In this document: one piece after another, positions 1 to 7,635 of the stretch
Layout of the letters: every line of letters begins with the position of its first letter
How positions within the stretch are numbered: position 1 is the stretch's first letter
Position numbers and translations under genes: made by a program
Source: Acidobacteriota bacterium
GTDB taxonomy: Bacteria; Acidobacteriota; Vicinamibacteria; Vicinamibacterales; UBA8438
DNA: 44,546 bases
Reading direction: 5' to 3'
Assembly (NCBI GenBank): GCA_011523845.1
Contig: WTFV01000083.1
Coordinates: forward strand, 1-44,546
Notes under the pieces: model-generated
Database searches by the model: none
What the model saw: only the letters and a program-made list of their open reading frames with translations
What the model was told of the DNA's origin: nothing

Positions 1-489
1 AGGAAGCTCGGACTCTGGGGCGCCGTACACGTCGATCGCCGCCTGGACGAGCGCGGCGCACAGGTCTTCGTCGACACGCCCAGCGGTCGGTTCAACCTCC
101 TGGACGTAGGATACGGCGTCCACAGCCTGATGGCGCTCTTCAGTTTCGTCCACCGGAGCGCACCCGATACCGCCCTGCTTCTCCAGCAGCCGGAAGTCCA
201 CGTGCATCCCCGTGCACAAGCGGCGCTGGCGCAGTGGATGGCCGAGAGCGGTCGCAGCTTCGTGGTCGAGACCCACAGTGATCACTTCGTCGATCGACTC
301 CGGATCTGCGTGATGAATGAGACTCTCGCTCCCGACGAGCTGTCCATCGTCTACTTCGACCGGAGCGATGCCGGCGCCCGGTGCCGGATGCACAGCATTT
401 CCGTCGATGCTCAGGGGAATCTTGAAGGCGCGCCCGACGGATACCGTTCCTTCTTTCTCGACGAGACCAGATCCCTCCTGGGTTTCTGA
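1..489 (+). CDS. AAA15/OLD-like ATPase, C-terminal part (5' end outside window)
   Basis: The reading frame is open from base 1 and stops at 487-489, so only the last 162 codons are present. The visible part has the hallmarks of the C-terminal half of SMC/ABC-like AAA ATPases of the DUF3696/AAA15 type: a signature-like stretch NLLDVGYGVHSLMAL, a Walker B-like strand LLLQQPEVHVHP in which the usual acidic pair reads Q-P-E, and the switch region VVETHSDHFVDRLR. Such ATPases usually work with a nuclease or toxin partner in defence systems. Here the partner is the PIN-like gene 17 bases downstream (frameshifted). The Walker A half lies outside the window, so completeness is unknown. Family assignment is firm at superfamily level only; the defence role is inferred. 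Confidence 0.85.
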   Translation, partial: RKLGLWGAVHVDRRLDERGAQVFVDTPSGRFNLLDVGYGVHSLMALFSFVHRSAPDTALLLQQPEVHVHPRAQAALAQWMAESGRSFVVETHSDHFVDRLRICVMNETLAPDELSIVYFDRSDAGARCRMHSISVDAQGNLEGAPDGYRSFFLDETRSLLGF

Positions 490-506
490 TCGCGACGTCT
501 GCGGCC

Positions 507-987
507 ATGTGCATCCCGACGATAAATCGACGCCAGCGCGTTCGGAGCGGTTCTCGATTCCCGTGCCGGTGCGGATCTCCGCGCGTGGATCGACCGGGGT
601 GACGGGCGGGTCGTGTACTCGGCCACCGGCGGCTATTGGAAGGAGCTCGAGAGAAGCAGCCGGATGCTCCGGTTGATTGCGGATTACCGCCGGGCCGACC
701 GCGCACGTCTCTTAGCCGCGAGTTCACTGCGGACCGCCGAAGAGTCGCTGACGGACGTCGCCACGCGGTCCGGGATGAAGGACAAACCGGTTCTGGCGTT
801 GGCCATGGCCAGCGATGCGTTGGTCTTGTGCTCGGCTGACGACAAGTTGAAGGAGGACTTTCTCGACGCGCGACTCGTGCCGAAGGTCGGGAGGAGGAAG
901 AGGTCGGTATATCCGATGGAGCAACCCGGAGCGAATCGACGGCGGTTTCTGGGACGGCGCCGATGCCGGCAGGGCCTGTGCTCGTGA
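507..987 (+). pseudogene. PIN-like nuclease-fold protein, frameshifted near its start
   Basis: ATG 507 opens MCIPTI and then hits an extra base in the run at 522-526. If one base at about 525 is skipped, the frame continues IDASAFGAVLD, then VVYSATGGYWKELERSSRM, and ends with ALAMASDALVLCSADDKLKEDF, giving about 159 residues. An acidic residue after a short beta strand (I-D-A-S) and a late LCSADDKL strand fit PIN-like proteins of the kind that start M-C-x-x-V-D-A-N. Without the shift the first acidic residue is lost and translation could begin only at GTG 613. The gene lies 17 bases after the ATPase, so the two probably formed one unit. The shift may be real decay or a sequencing error. The fold call is by pattern, not alignment. 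Confidence 0.6.
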
Positions 988-1174
988 CCGACGATGTCGG
1001 GAATGACGGACCTGCTCAGGCTGGTGACGCTCGAAGGGGCCTGTGTTCGGCCTGGGCATGTAGGTGGCGCTCGTGCTGATCGCCACGGTGAGGGGCCTCG
1101 ATCGAAGATCCGGCGGACGGCTTTACCCGGCCGCGCTCGCGCGGATGAGGCCGCGCAGAATGGGATGACCGACG

Positions 1175-2659
1175 GTGGCCGATGAATTCTACCTGGCCGG
1201 CGACTTCTCCGGTATTCAGCGGTTCGTGTTGAGGGTCAAGACGGCCGGGAAAGCGCAGGCCAAGCGGTTGCGCGCGCGGTCCTTTTTCCTGCAACTGCTG
1301 GAGCACGCGACGTTGTCGATCCTTCGGACGCGCTTTACGTTAAGAGAAGAAGATGTTCTCGTGCAAGGTGGCGGGGGATTCCTGGTGCGCCTCCGGGCGG
1401 CGACCGACGACACGGAATTCGACCGGCTCGCGACCGACCTGCAGGACATGTTGTGGCAGGAGTGTGGGGGCCAGATGCAGGTCTCCCTCGGCTGGGCCGC
1501 GACGCCGACGGCGGCGCGCGCGGAGTTGGAGCGGCGGAAGCGGATGCCGGGAGGCGGCGTGCTGCAACGGGAAGGGGCCTGGGACCTCGAACGGTTGAGT
1601 CAGCCGCCGCTCGGCAAACCGTGCCAGGTATGCGGGGACTTCCCGGGAACCCGCATGCTCGACGACGAGGACGGGAAGGTGCTGCACTGCCGGACCTGCG
1701 TGGAGACGCGCAGGATCGGTCAGGATCTGACCCGCCACGAGTGGATTCGTGTCGGCGCCGGTGAGTTGCGCGTGCTCGGCGTCGCATTCGAACTGTTGCC
1801 ATCGAAGGCGCCCGGAGCGTGGCGGGTTGGCCGCTGGGTGCCGCGCGATCCGAATGTCGGGAATCCCTTGACGTTCGAGGATCTGTCGCGGCGGTCGCGC
1901 GGCGATTCGCGGCTCGCCGTACTCAAGGCCGACGTCGACGACATGGGGCGGCGTGTCGGTGAAGTCGCTGCTTCAGATCCGTCCTACCGGCGACTGCAGG
2001 GCTTCAGCAGCGCACTACACACCTTCTTCGGCGACCGAATCCGGGAGCTGCTGAAGGAGCACTGGCCCTTGATCTATACCTTGTACGCGGGCGGTGACGA
2101 CCTGCTGCTGGTCGGTCCGTGGGATGTCACGTTCGATTTCGCGAGCGCACTGGAAGCTGCCTTCCGGGCCGGTCCGGCGGCGTCTCACGGTGGACTGACC
2201 TTGAGTGCCGGCATCGCGCTCACGCCGTATCGCGTCCCGATTCGCCACGCGGTCGAACGCGCCGAGGAGTTGCTCGACCAGGCAAAGGCCTGGCCGGGCA
2301 AGAACCGTTGCGCGACGCTGGGCGGTGACTGGACATGGGACCAGCACCGTGAAGTCGTCGCCGATGGCAAGATGATCGCCGACGCGGTGGCGGGCGACGT
2401 TCCCCGCGGGCTGTTGCTGCGTCTGCTGCAGCTTGCGGAGGCGTCACCGGATGGCAATCTCCAGGCCGCCCGGTGGTCGTACCAGGTCGCCCGCAACGTT
2501 CCGCGGAGCGGCAAGGAGGTCACGAGATTCCGCGATTGGGCGCATCGCGTGGTCGGCCATCTGGACGAGCGTAACGACCAGCGGACGACGGAATCCGTCG
2601 CGAGCCTGCGATACGCTCTGCTGGCGACGAGAGACAGTGCCGGAGGAAGCTATGCCTGA
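1175..2659 (+). CDS. cas10: Type III CRISPR Cas10/Csm1, HD-less, with active GGDD cyclase motif
   Basis: This is the 494-residue large subunit of a type III effector. It begins directly at the first palm domain (GDFSGIQRFV, residues 9-18). The N-terminal HD nuclease found in most Csm1 proteins (usually 700-850 residues in total) is absent. A zinc ribbon is visible (C150, C153, C172, C175), then the second palm domain with KADVDDMG (251-258) and YAGGDD (304-309). GGDD is the site that makes cyclic oligoadenylate when target RNA is bound. The GTG start at 1175 is the only start after the in-frame stop at 1166, so the missing HD is not an annotation artefact. It overlaps csm2 by 8 bases. The expected role is RNA-triggered second-messenger synthesis without DNA cleavage; that is inferred from the motifs. 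Confidence 0.93.
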   Translation: MADEFYLAGDFSGIQRFVLRVKTAGKAQAKRLRARSFFLQLLEHATLSILRTRFTLREEDVLVQGGGGFLVRLRAATDDTEFDRLATDLQDMLWQECGGQMQVSLGWAATPTAARAELERRKRMPGGGVLQREGAWDLERLSQPPLGKPCQVCGDFPGTRMLDDEDGKVLHCRTCVETRRIGQDLTRHEWIRVGAGELRVLGVAFELLPSKAPGAWRVGRWVPRDPNVGNPLTFEDLSRRSRGDSRLAVLKADVDDMGRRVGEVAASDPSYRRLQGFSSALHTFFGDRIRELLKEHWPLIYTLYAGGDDLLLVGPWDVTFDFASALEAAFRAGPAASHGGLTLSAGIALTPYRVPIRHAVERAEELLDQAKAWPGKNRCATLGGDWTWDQHREVVADGKMIADAVAGDVPRGLLLRLLQLAEASPDGNLQAARWSYQVARNVPRSGKEVTRFRDWAHRVVGHLDERNDQRTTESVASLRYALLATRDSAGGSYA

Positions 2660-3185
2660 CATGCGATCCGCAATCAAGCGAGCGGGATACAGCGACCCGC
2701 AGGGTAGCGGGCACGGCCAACGGCGCGGACAGGAAAGGCCGCGCGGCCAGCAGGCCGCGATGCCGACGCTGCCTCGGACCTACTTCCTGGCCGGAGACGA
2801 GGAGCCGCCGTGCCTGGACACGGCGTTCGTGTCGAAGCGTAACCTGGACAGAATGGCTCGCTACCTGCGGTACGATGCGAAGCCGGCGCTCACCACCGGG
2901 CAGATCCGGAGGTTCTTCAACCATTGTCGAGTGATTGAACGCCGTCTGGTGGTGGAGGGCGAGCCCTGGAAACGCGTTGCCGCCAGTTTCGAGATGCTCG
3001 GCTGTCACGCGCAGAATGCGCAGGCTGCCCGCAAGATTCCCCGCGAGTTCCAGACGTTCATCGACGAAAACGTCGACCGGGTCACATTGTCCGCCGACCC
3101 GAAGACGTCGTTTCTCAAGGGCTTCCTGCCGCACTTCGAGGCCCTGGTCGGCTTCGGCGCAGCGCACCTGAAGCAGGGCGCCTGA
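2652..3185 (+). CDS. csm2: Type III-A small subunit Csm2
   Basis: This gene of 177 codons starts at ATG 2652, 8 bases before the end of cas10, so the two are translationally coupled. The first 40 residues are polar, basic and low complexity. The rest is helical with the Csm2 signature ALTTGQIRRFFNHCRVIERR, followed by ENVDRVT and FLKGFLPHFEALVGF. Csm2 proteins are usually 120-160 residues, so the basic N-terminal tail is an extension. In type III-A complexes several copies line the crRNA-target groove and contact target RNA. Position and motif agree, so confidence is high. Confidence 0.88.
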   Translation: MPDMRSAIKRAGYSDPQGSGHGQRRGQERPRGQQAAMPTLPRTYFLAGDEEPPCLDTAFVSKRNLDRMARYLRYDAKPALTTGQIRRFFNHCRVIERRLVVEGEPWKRVAASFEMLGCHAQNAQAARKIPREFQTFIDENVDRVTLSADPKTSFLKGFLPHFEALVGFGAAHLKQGA

Positions 3186-3201
3186 ACGAAGGACGGTCGA
3201 A

Positions 3202-3885
3202 TTGCGAAGAACTGCCATACACGCCATTACCTTCGTCGCTCATTGCGAGAGCGGTCTGCACATCGGCGGGTCTCAGGACGAGCTCGTGATCGGCGGCGCC
3301 GATAGCCCGGTCATCAAGAGCCCGGATACGGGCAGGCCCTACGTGCCCGGATCCTCGCTCAAGGGCAAGATGCGCGCCGAACTGGAGAAGCACCTGGGCC
3401 GCTTTGGTCGTGACGGTGGCCGTGACGGTGACAAGCCCTGCGGATGTGCGCGAGACGGCTGCCCGGTCTGTCGCGTGTTCGGGGCGCACATGAACACCAG
3501 GAGCACGCTTGGCCCGTCCCGGATCATCGTTCGGGACGGACGGCTGCGCGGCGACAAGTGGCGCATCGAGAACAAGACGGAGAACGTGATCGACCGCCGA
3601 ACCGGCGCGGCGCAGCATCCCCGATCCAACGAGCGGGTGGTCGAAGGCACGGAGTTCGACATGCAGATCGTGCTCCAGGTCTTCGACATCGACGAGTCGT
3701 TCGAGTACGTGAACGCACAGAAGCAGGCACGAAGGGGCGCAGATGCCCTGCAGGCGGTCGTCGCGGACGGCCTTCGTTTCGTGCAGATGACGGGACTGGG
3801 CGGGGGAACGAGCCGCGGCTCCGGCGCGATTACCTTCCGCGACTGCCGGATGGACGGCGAACCGTGGAAGCACTGGCCCGCCTGA
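3202..3885 (+). CDS. csm3: Type III-A backbone RAMP protein Csm3 (target RNA cleavage)
   Basis: This 227-residue RAMP protein has a TTG start at 3202, supported by GAAGGA about 8 bases upstream. The N-terminus reads GLHIGGSQDELVIGGADSP, and D34 matches the catalytic aspartate that cuts target RNA at 6-nt intervals. It is followed by the family block YVPGSSLKGKMRAELE. A cysteine cluster (PCGCARDGCPVC) matches the zinc-binding loop, and the C-terminal glycine loop is GLGGGTSRGSG. Csm3 forms the helical backbone that holds the crRNA. It sits 16 bases after csm2 and overlaps csm4 by 22 bases. All key residues appear intact. Confidence 0.95.
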   Translation: MRRTAIHAITFVAHCESGLHIGGSQDELVIGGADSPVIKSPDTGRPYVPGSSLKGKMRAELEKHLGRFGRDGGRDGDKPCGCARDGCPVCRVFGAHMNTRSTLGPSRIIVRDGRLRGDKWRIENKTENVIDRRTGAAQHPRSNERVVEGTEFDMQIVLQVFDIDESFEYVNAQKQARRGADALQAVVADGLRFVQMTGLGGGTSRGSGAITFRDCRMDGEPWKHWPA

Positions 3886-4859
3886 AACTGAGACCGCTCG
3901 GAGTATGGACGACGCCGTGGCAGGCGGACTCGCTTCTCGGGGCCCTGGCATGCTCCTGGGCCCGTTCGCATGGCGCGGAGGCGTTGCGGAGGGACTTGCT
4001 GGATCCCTGGCGCGCTGACGAGCCCCCGTTCGTCCTGTCGGACGCCTTCCCGGGCGACTGCTTGCCAGCCCCCAAGACGGTCCCGTTGTGGTGGGATTGG
4101 CCGGCGGAGAGGCGCAAGGAGGTCAAGAAGCACCGCTGGCTCACGGCCGCGGACTTCCGCCGCGTGCAACACGGTGAACAGCCGAAGCTGGAGCCGGTGT
4201 CAGTTACAGTGCGGGATCACGTGCGCCTGCGCAACGCAGTATCCCGTGCCACGAACACCGCCGGCGCTGGAGGAGAACTGTTCGAGATTCCGTACTCGGA
4301 CATGAACGAGCCGGATCAGGGATTGAGCCTCTACGTTCGGGCGACCCGACGCGGCATCGACGTCCTGATGCAGGCGCTGGAGTTGCTCGGACGAACCGGG
4401 TACGGCGCGGATGCTTCAGTGGGCCACGGCGGCTTCGAACTGCTGGAGGAACCAGGGCCCTGCCCGGCGCTGGACGACGTGCCTGGGGCCGCCGGCTTCA
4501 TCTCGCTCTCGACCTGGCAGCCTGCGCGCACCGATCCTGTCGATGGTCTCTGGCGGGTGTTCGTCAAGTACGGCAAGCTGGCGCCGGAGTTCCACGCCGC
4601 GGCGGTCTTCAAGCGGCCGCAGGTCATGCTGGAGACCGGGTCCTGCTTTCGCACCGGCGGTCCGCCTCGTCCGTACTACGGCGGCGCCATCGGGCCGGAC
4701 CGGTTGCTCGCCCCCGAGGATCGCCGATCACTTGCCGCCCTCGACGTGCATCCCACGCAGGCTGCCTTCGGCCTGGCAGTGCCCACGAGGTGGCTGTCGA
4801 CGCGGCGCGAGCGTCCGGAGGCAACCACGCCATCAAGTGACGCCGAGACGCGACGATGA
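3864..4859 (+). CDS. csm4: Type III-A crRNA 5'-handle binding RAMP protein Csm4
   Basis: GTG 3864, inside the end of csm3, is preferred as the start because the product (331 residues) then opens with the Csm4 block LKLRPLGVWTTPWQADSLLGAL. Further Csm4 features are PPFVLSDAFPGDCLPAPK, the glycine-rich GRTGYGADASVGHGGFEL, and the C-terminal domain with FKRPQVMLETGSCF. Csm4 caps the complex, binds the crRNA 5' handle and contacts Cas10. The stop overlaps the next ATG as ATGA at 4856-4859. No Csm5 gene follows, although Csm5 normally comes next in III-A operons. Calling this gene Csm5 instead is unlikely because the S-D-x-F-P block is typical of Csm4. Confidence 0.87.
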   Translation: MEALARLKLRPLGVWTTPWQADSLLGALACSWARSHGAEALRRDLLDPWRADEPPFVLSDAFPGDCLPAPKTVPLWWDWPAERRKEVKKHRWLTAADFRRVQHGEQPKLEPVSVTVRDHVRLRNAVSRATNTAGAGGELFEIPYSDMNEPDQGLSLYVRATRRGIDVLMQALELLGRTGYGADASVGHGGFELLEEPGPCPALDDVPGAAGFISLSTWQPARTDPVDGLWRVFVKYGKLAPEFHAAAVFKRPQVMLETGSCFRTGGPPRPYYGGAIGPDRLLAPEDRRSLAALDVHPTQAAFGLAVPTRWLSTRRERPEATTPSSDAETRR

Positions 4860-6145
4860 AGGATACCGTTCTCCTCTGCACGGTCGGCGGCAGCCACCAG
4901 CCGATCCTCCGCGCCATCGAGGCGGCCGAGCCACGCCACGTCTGCTTCTTCTGCACCGGCAAGGATCCCGACTCGGGCAAGCCGGGCTCCGAGGCGCAGG
5001 TCATCGGCAAGGGCAAGGTGATCAAGGCGAGCTATGACGACGTCAGGCCCACCTTGCCCAACATCCCTGCACAGGCAGGTCTCGCCGACGATGTGTTCGA
5101 ACCGGTGGTGGTGCGGGCTGATGATCTTGACGGTGCGTGGCGGGTCATGCGCGACGCCATGAACCGGCTCGCGGGGCGGTTCCCCGGCGCGCGGCTCGTC
5201 GCGGACTACACCGGGGGCACCAAGACCATGACGGCGGCGCTGGTCTGCGCGGCGCTGGAGAGAAGCGACGTCGAGCTCCAACTCGTGACGGGCGCCCGGG
5301 CCAATCTCGTCCGTGTTCCCGACGGCACGGAGCGGGCGATGCCGGCCGGTACAGCGCGCTTGCGTCTGGCTCGAGAGATGGCGCCCTGCCTGAACGCCTG
5401 GCGACGGTTCGCCTATCGCGAAGCGGTAGAGGGGCTGCGCGGCATCCGGATCGGCGCCGACCACCCTGACCGTTCAGACTTCGAGCTCGCCCTGGTACTG
5501 AGCCGCGCTCTGGCCCGCTGGGACGACTTCGACCACGGGGGCGCACTCGCCCTCGTCGAGCCCTACCAGGCCGCCGTCGCGAGGCGCTACCCGGCGATGC
5601 TCCCCGCGCTGCGTGTCTTGACGCACGAGAACGGCCCCAAACGCCAACCGGCACTTCTGTTCGACCTGTGGCTGAACGCCGAGCGGTGCGCAGCCCAGGA
5701 CCGTTACGACGATGCCACAGCGCGCGTGTACCGCCTGATCGAGTGGACGGCGCAGTGGCAGCTTCAGGGCCGGCTGGGCGTCGAGACGGCGGACTTCCCG
5801 CCCGACCGGCTACCCGAGGGCATCACGCAGCAGCCCGACCGGGACGGGAAGATCCGCCTCGGCCTTTGGGCCGCGTGGCAGGTCGTGAAGTTGAACGCGG
5901 ACATGGAAGGACCCGCGCAGGTGTTCATCACCGAACAGGAGGGCAGGCTGAAGGACCGGCTCGCCGTCCGCAACGGATCGATACTGGCGCATGGCTTCGA
6001 GCCCGTAACGAAAGCGGACTGGCAGAGGATGCAGCAGTGGGTGGAGCAACACTTCCTGCCGTTGCTGGACAAGCTGGCGTCGGAGGCCGGCTTGAGGAAG
6101 CGACCGGAGCAACTGCCGCAGGAGTTCGAGGCGTCGAGAGGATAA
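4856..6145 (+). CDS. CARF-HEPN ribonuclease, Csm6-like (TIGR02710-type)
   Basis: This 429-residue protein has an N-terminal CARF (Rossmann) domain: LLCTVGGSHQPILRAI at residues 6-21 and DYTGGTKTMTAAL at 117-129. A helical middle follows, and a C-terminal HEPN domain has the R-x6-H motif RNGSILAH (R372, H379). Proteins of this type bind the cyclic oligoadenylate made by Cas10 and then cut RNA non-specifically. The ATGA overlap with csm4 puts it in the same transcript, and both cyclase and HEPN motifs are intact, so the signalling branch looks functional. It is the last gene of the operon, and the next gene runs towards it. Whether the activator is cA4 or cA6 cannot be read from the sequence. 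Confidence 0.88.
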   Translation: MKDTVLLCTVGGSHQPILRAIEAAEPRHVCFFCTGKDPDSGKPGSEAQVIGKGKVIKASYDDVRPTLPNIPAQAGLADDVFEPVVVRADDLDGAWRVMRDAMNRLAGRFPGARLVADYTGGTKTMTAALVCAALERSDVELQLVTGARANLVRVPDGTERAMPAGTARLRLAREMAPCLNAWRRFAYREAVEGLRGIRIGADHPDRSDFELALVLSRALARWDDFDHGGALALVEPYQAAVARRYPAMLPALRVLTHENGPKRQPALLFDLWLNAERCAAQDRYDDATARVYRLIEWTAQWQLQGRLGVETADFPPDRLPEGITQQPDRDGKIRLGLWAAWQVVKLNADMEGPAQVFITEQEGRLKDRLAVRNGSILAHGFEPVTKADWQRMQQWVEQHFLPLLDKLASEAGLRKRPEQLPQEFEASRG

Positions 6146-6191
6146 CCGTCCGGCGATCGTCTCAGTGCCTTTGCGGACCGGACACGACCGT

Positions 6192-6398
6192 TCAGTCGTC
6201 GCGCGCGCCACCGTCACCAGAGTCATCCTCGGCAGGAGACAGCCGGCGAGGCGGGCATTCGACGTAGCGCAAGCCCGACTTGGCTTCTTCCGCCTTGATG
6301 TGCCGGAAAACGGCGTCCACGTCGTAGTTGAACCGGGCCGCGAGCCGGTCTCGCACTGCCCACAGTTCCTCCAGGATAGGGTCAGCGTTCATGGCCAT
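6192..6398 (-). CDS. Small acidic protein, antitoxin-like, unassigned
   Basis: This protein of 68 residues starts MAMNADPILEELWAVRD, followed by LAARFNYDVDAVFRHIKAEE, a helical block that recurs in small uncharacterised bacterial proteins often found next to toxin-like genes. The tail is acidic and disordered (SPAEDDSGDGGARDD). The start at 6398 has an AGGTGG motif a few bases upstream; a second ATG at 6392 is also possible. No toxin partner is recognisable next to it. It converges on the CRISPR operon with 46 bases between the stops. The function is unknown. Confidence 0.7.
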   Translation of the reverse strand: MAMNADPILEELWAVRDRLAARFNYDVDAVFRHIKAEEAKSGLRYVECPPRRLSPAEDDSGDGGARDD

Positions 6399-6502
6399 CC
6401 ACCTCCACGTCGACGAGTTCTTCAGGAGTGCACAGCACAGGGGGGGGGGCAGCGTCTCGGCATTTTAGCCCGCGCGGCAGTCAGCCGCGAGTCGGTCGCG
6501 CG

Positions 6503-6810
6503 TCAATGCGCTCGTTGCGGTGCTGCACTGGACGCGGACGGCGGCGGCAGGCCGAATGCGTCGGGGGCGATGGGCTCGGGGGCGCGCAACATCGTGGCGA
6601 ACAGCGCCAGCAGGTCGAGGTTGCATTGGCGTGCGGTGCGTACGACGCTGGCGAGGACCTGCTGGGTGTCGGCGCCCTTGCGGGTGCGGTTGCCGCCGCA
6701 CACCTTGCGGATGACGACGGCGGGCCGGATAGCTTGTTCGGAGCGCCAGTTGGTGGCGTCGACCGACGGGTCCCACAGGAAGGTGAACAGGGCGGGAGTC
6801 AGCGTCGGCG
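6503..6810 (-). pseudogene. IS66-type transposase, C-terminal remnant
   Basis: The minus-strand frame reads LFTFLWDPSVDATNWRSEQ, then AIRPAVVIRKVCGGNRTRKG and QQVLASVVRTARQCNLDLL. This is the conserved C-terminal part of IS66-like transposases, including the region with the catalytic glutamate (here WRSEQA). The frame is closed by a stop at about 6820 and no upstream catalytic half exists, so it is a remnant of roughly 100 residues. It abuts the T5orf172 gene, whose last few codons overlap it. A run of ten G bases at 6440-6449 follows. Confidence 0.7.
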
Positions 6811-7512
6811 GGCAGCATCAGCCCGAGAAAACTGACCTATAGAGATTGGTATCGCACCAGGTCGGGGATTCATCGAAACACGCCACCCAGCGTATGCCAT
6901 ATCGAGGAAGACCGTGCCCTTCCAAGGTTCGTCGAGACTTGGGTTGATCATGTCGAAAGAACCGCCTAGAGCTTGGCGTGCTCTCGTGAGTACTTCAATA
7001 CGGTCTTGAAGGCGGAGGATTTCTACTTGATGCTCGGGAGGCAGCATCCTATTTCGTTTCCAGGTCTTGAAGATATGGTCCGTCAGCGGTGGTGAGCACG
7101 AGAACCACTCGCCCTGTCGTCGATCTGTTTGGAACTCGTCGTGTCGTTGCCTCTCAAGCTGGGGAGAGCCAGGTTCAAGTGCGTGGATGAGGAGGTCAGT
7201 GGGAGTACCAGTCCTGAGATCGGCAAGGCGCTTTCTCACGTCACGGGCACGACCAATCTTTACTCGCAAGCCACTGTACCGATGACCGTTTTCTGGGGGC
7301 CCAGGCCAAGTATCGGGCACAGATACGATGTAGTAGATGCTCTCTACCGTGCTCGTAGCCACACCGGAGCACCAATGCAACCAATTGCGAGCAGCATCGT
7401 GCGCAGCCTCCCGTGTGCTACAAGGGTCCGTCTCATAAACGAAGCCATCATCTCCGCACAGGCGTGCGACGAAACTAGCACCTCGCTGCTCGACGGACTC
7501 CGCAAATCTCAT
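6799..7512 (-). CDS. T5orf172/GIY-YIG-like domain protein
   Basis: This 237-residue protein has a central domain with YYIVSVPD, then SGLRVKIGRARDVRKRLADL and a later QGEWFSCSPPL. The order vKIGra...Rl...gEWF matches the T5orf172/MUG113 branch of the GIY-YIG superfamily, which is found in phage and accessory proteins and is thought to bind or cut DNA. Local base composition is clearly more AT-rich than the flanks, suggesting horizontal acquisition. The last ten or so codons run into the IS66 remnant, so the original C-terminus may have been replaced at that junction. The nuclease residues are not obvious, and the function is unproven. Confidence 0.7.
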   Translation of the reverse strand: MRFAESVEQRGASFVARLCGDDGFVYETDPCSTREAAHDAARNWLHWCSGVATSTVESIYYIVSVPDTWPGPPENGHRYSGLRVKIGRARDVRKRLADLRTGTPTDLLIHALEPGSPQLERQRHDEFQTDRRQGEWFSCSPPLTDHIFKTWKRNRMLPPEHQVEILRLQDRIEVLTRARQALGGSFDMINPSLDEPWKGTVFLDMAYAGWRVSMNPRPGAIPISIGQFSRADAARRR

Positions 7513-7635
7513 GTCAGAATACTACAGGGAAAGAAAGCCAACCCGCCGCAACGGCGCCGGGATGTTGCAAGTGGGGTTCCAACCATCCAGCGGAGGACGG
7601 GGTTTCGGCAAACTGGTCAGCCTCTTGCGTCGCTG

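Noticed and set aside
1..6145. CRISPR array next to the type III genes
   Set aside because: No regularly spaced direct repeats were found in the flanks or elsewhere in the window.
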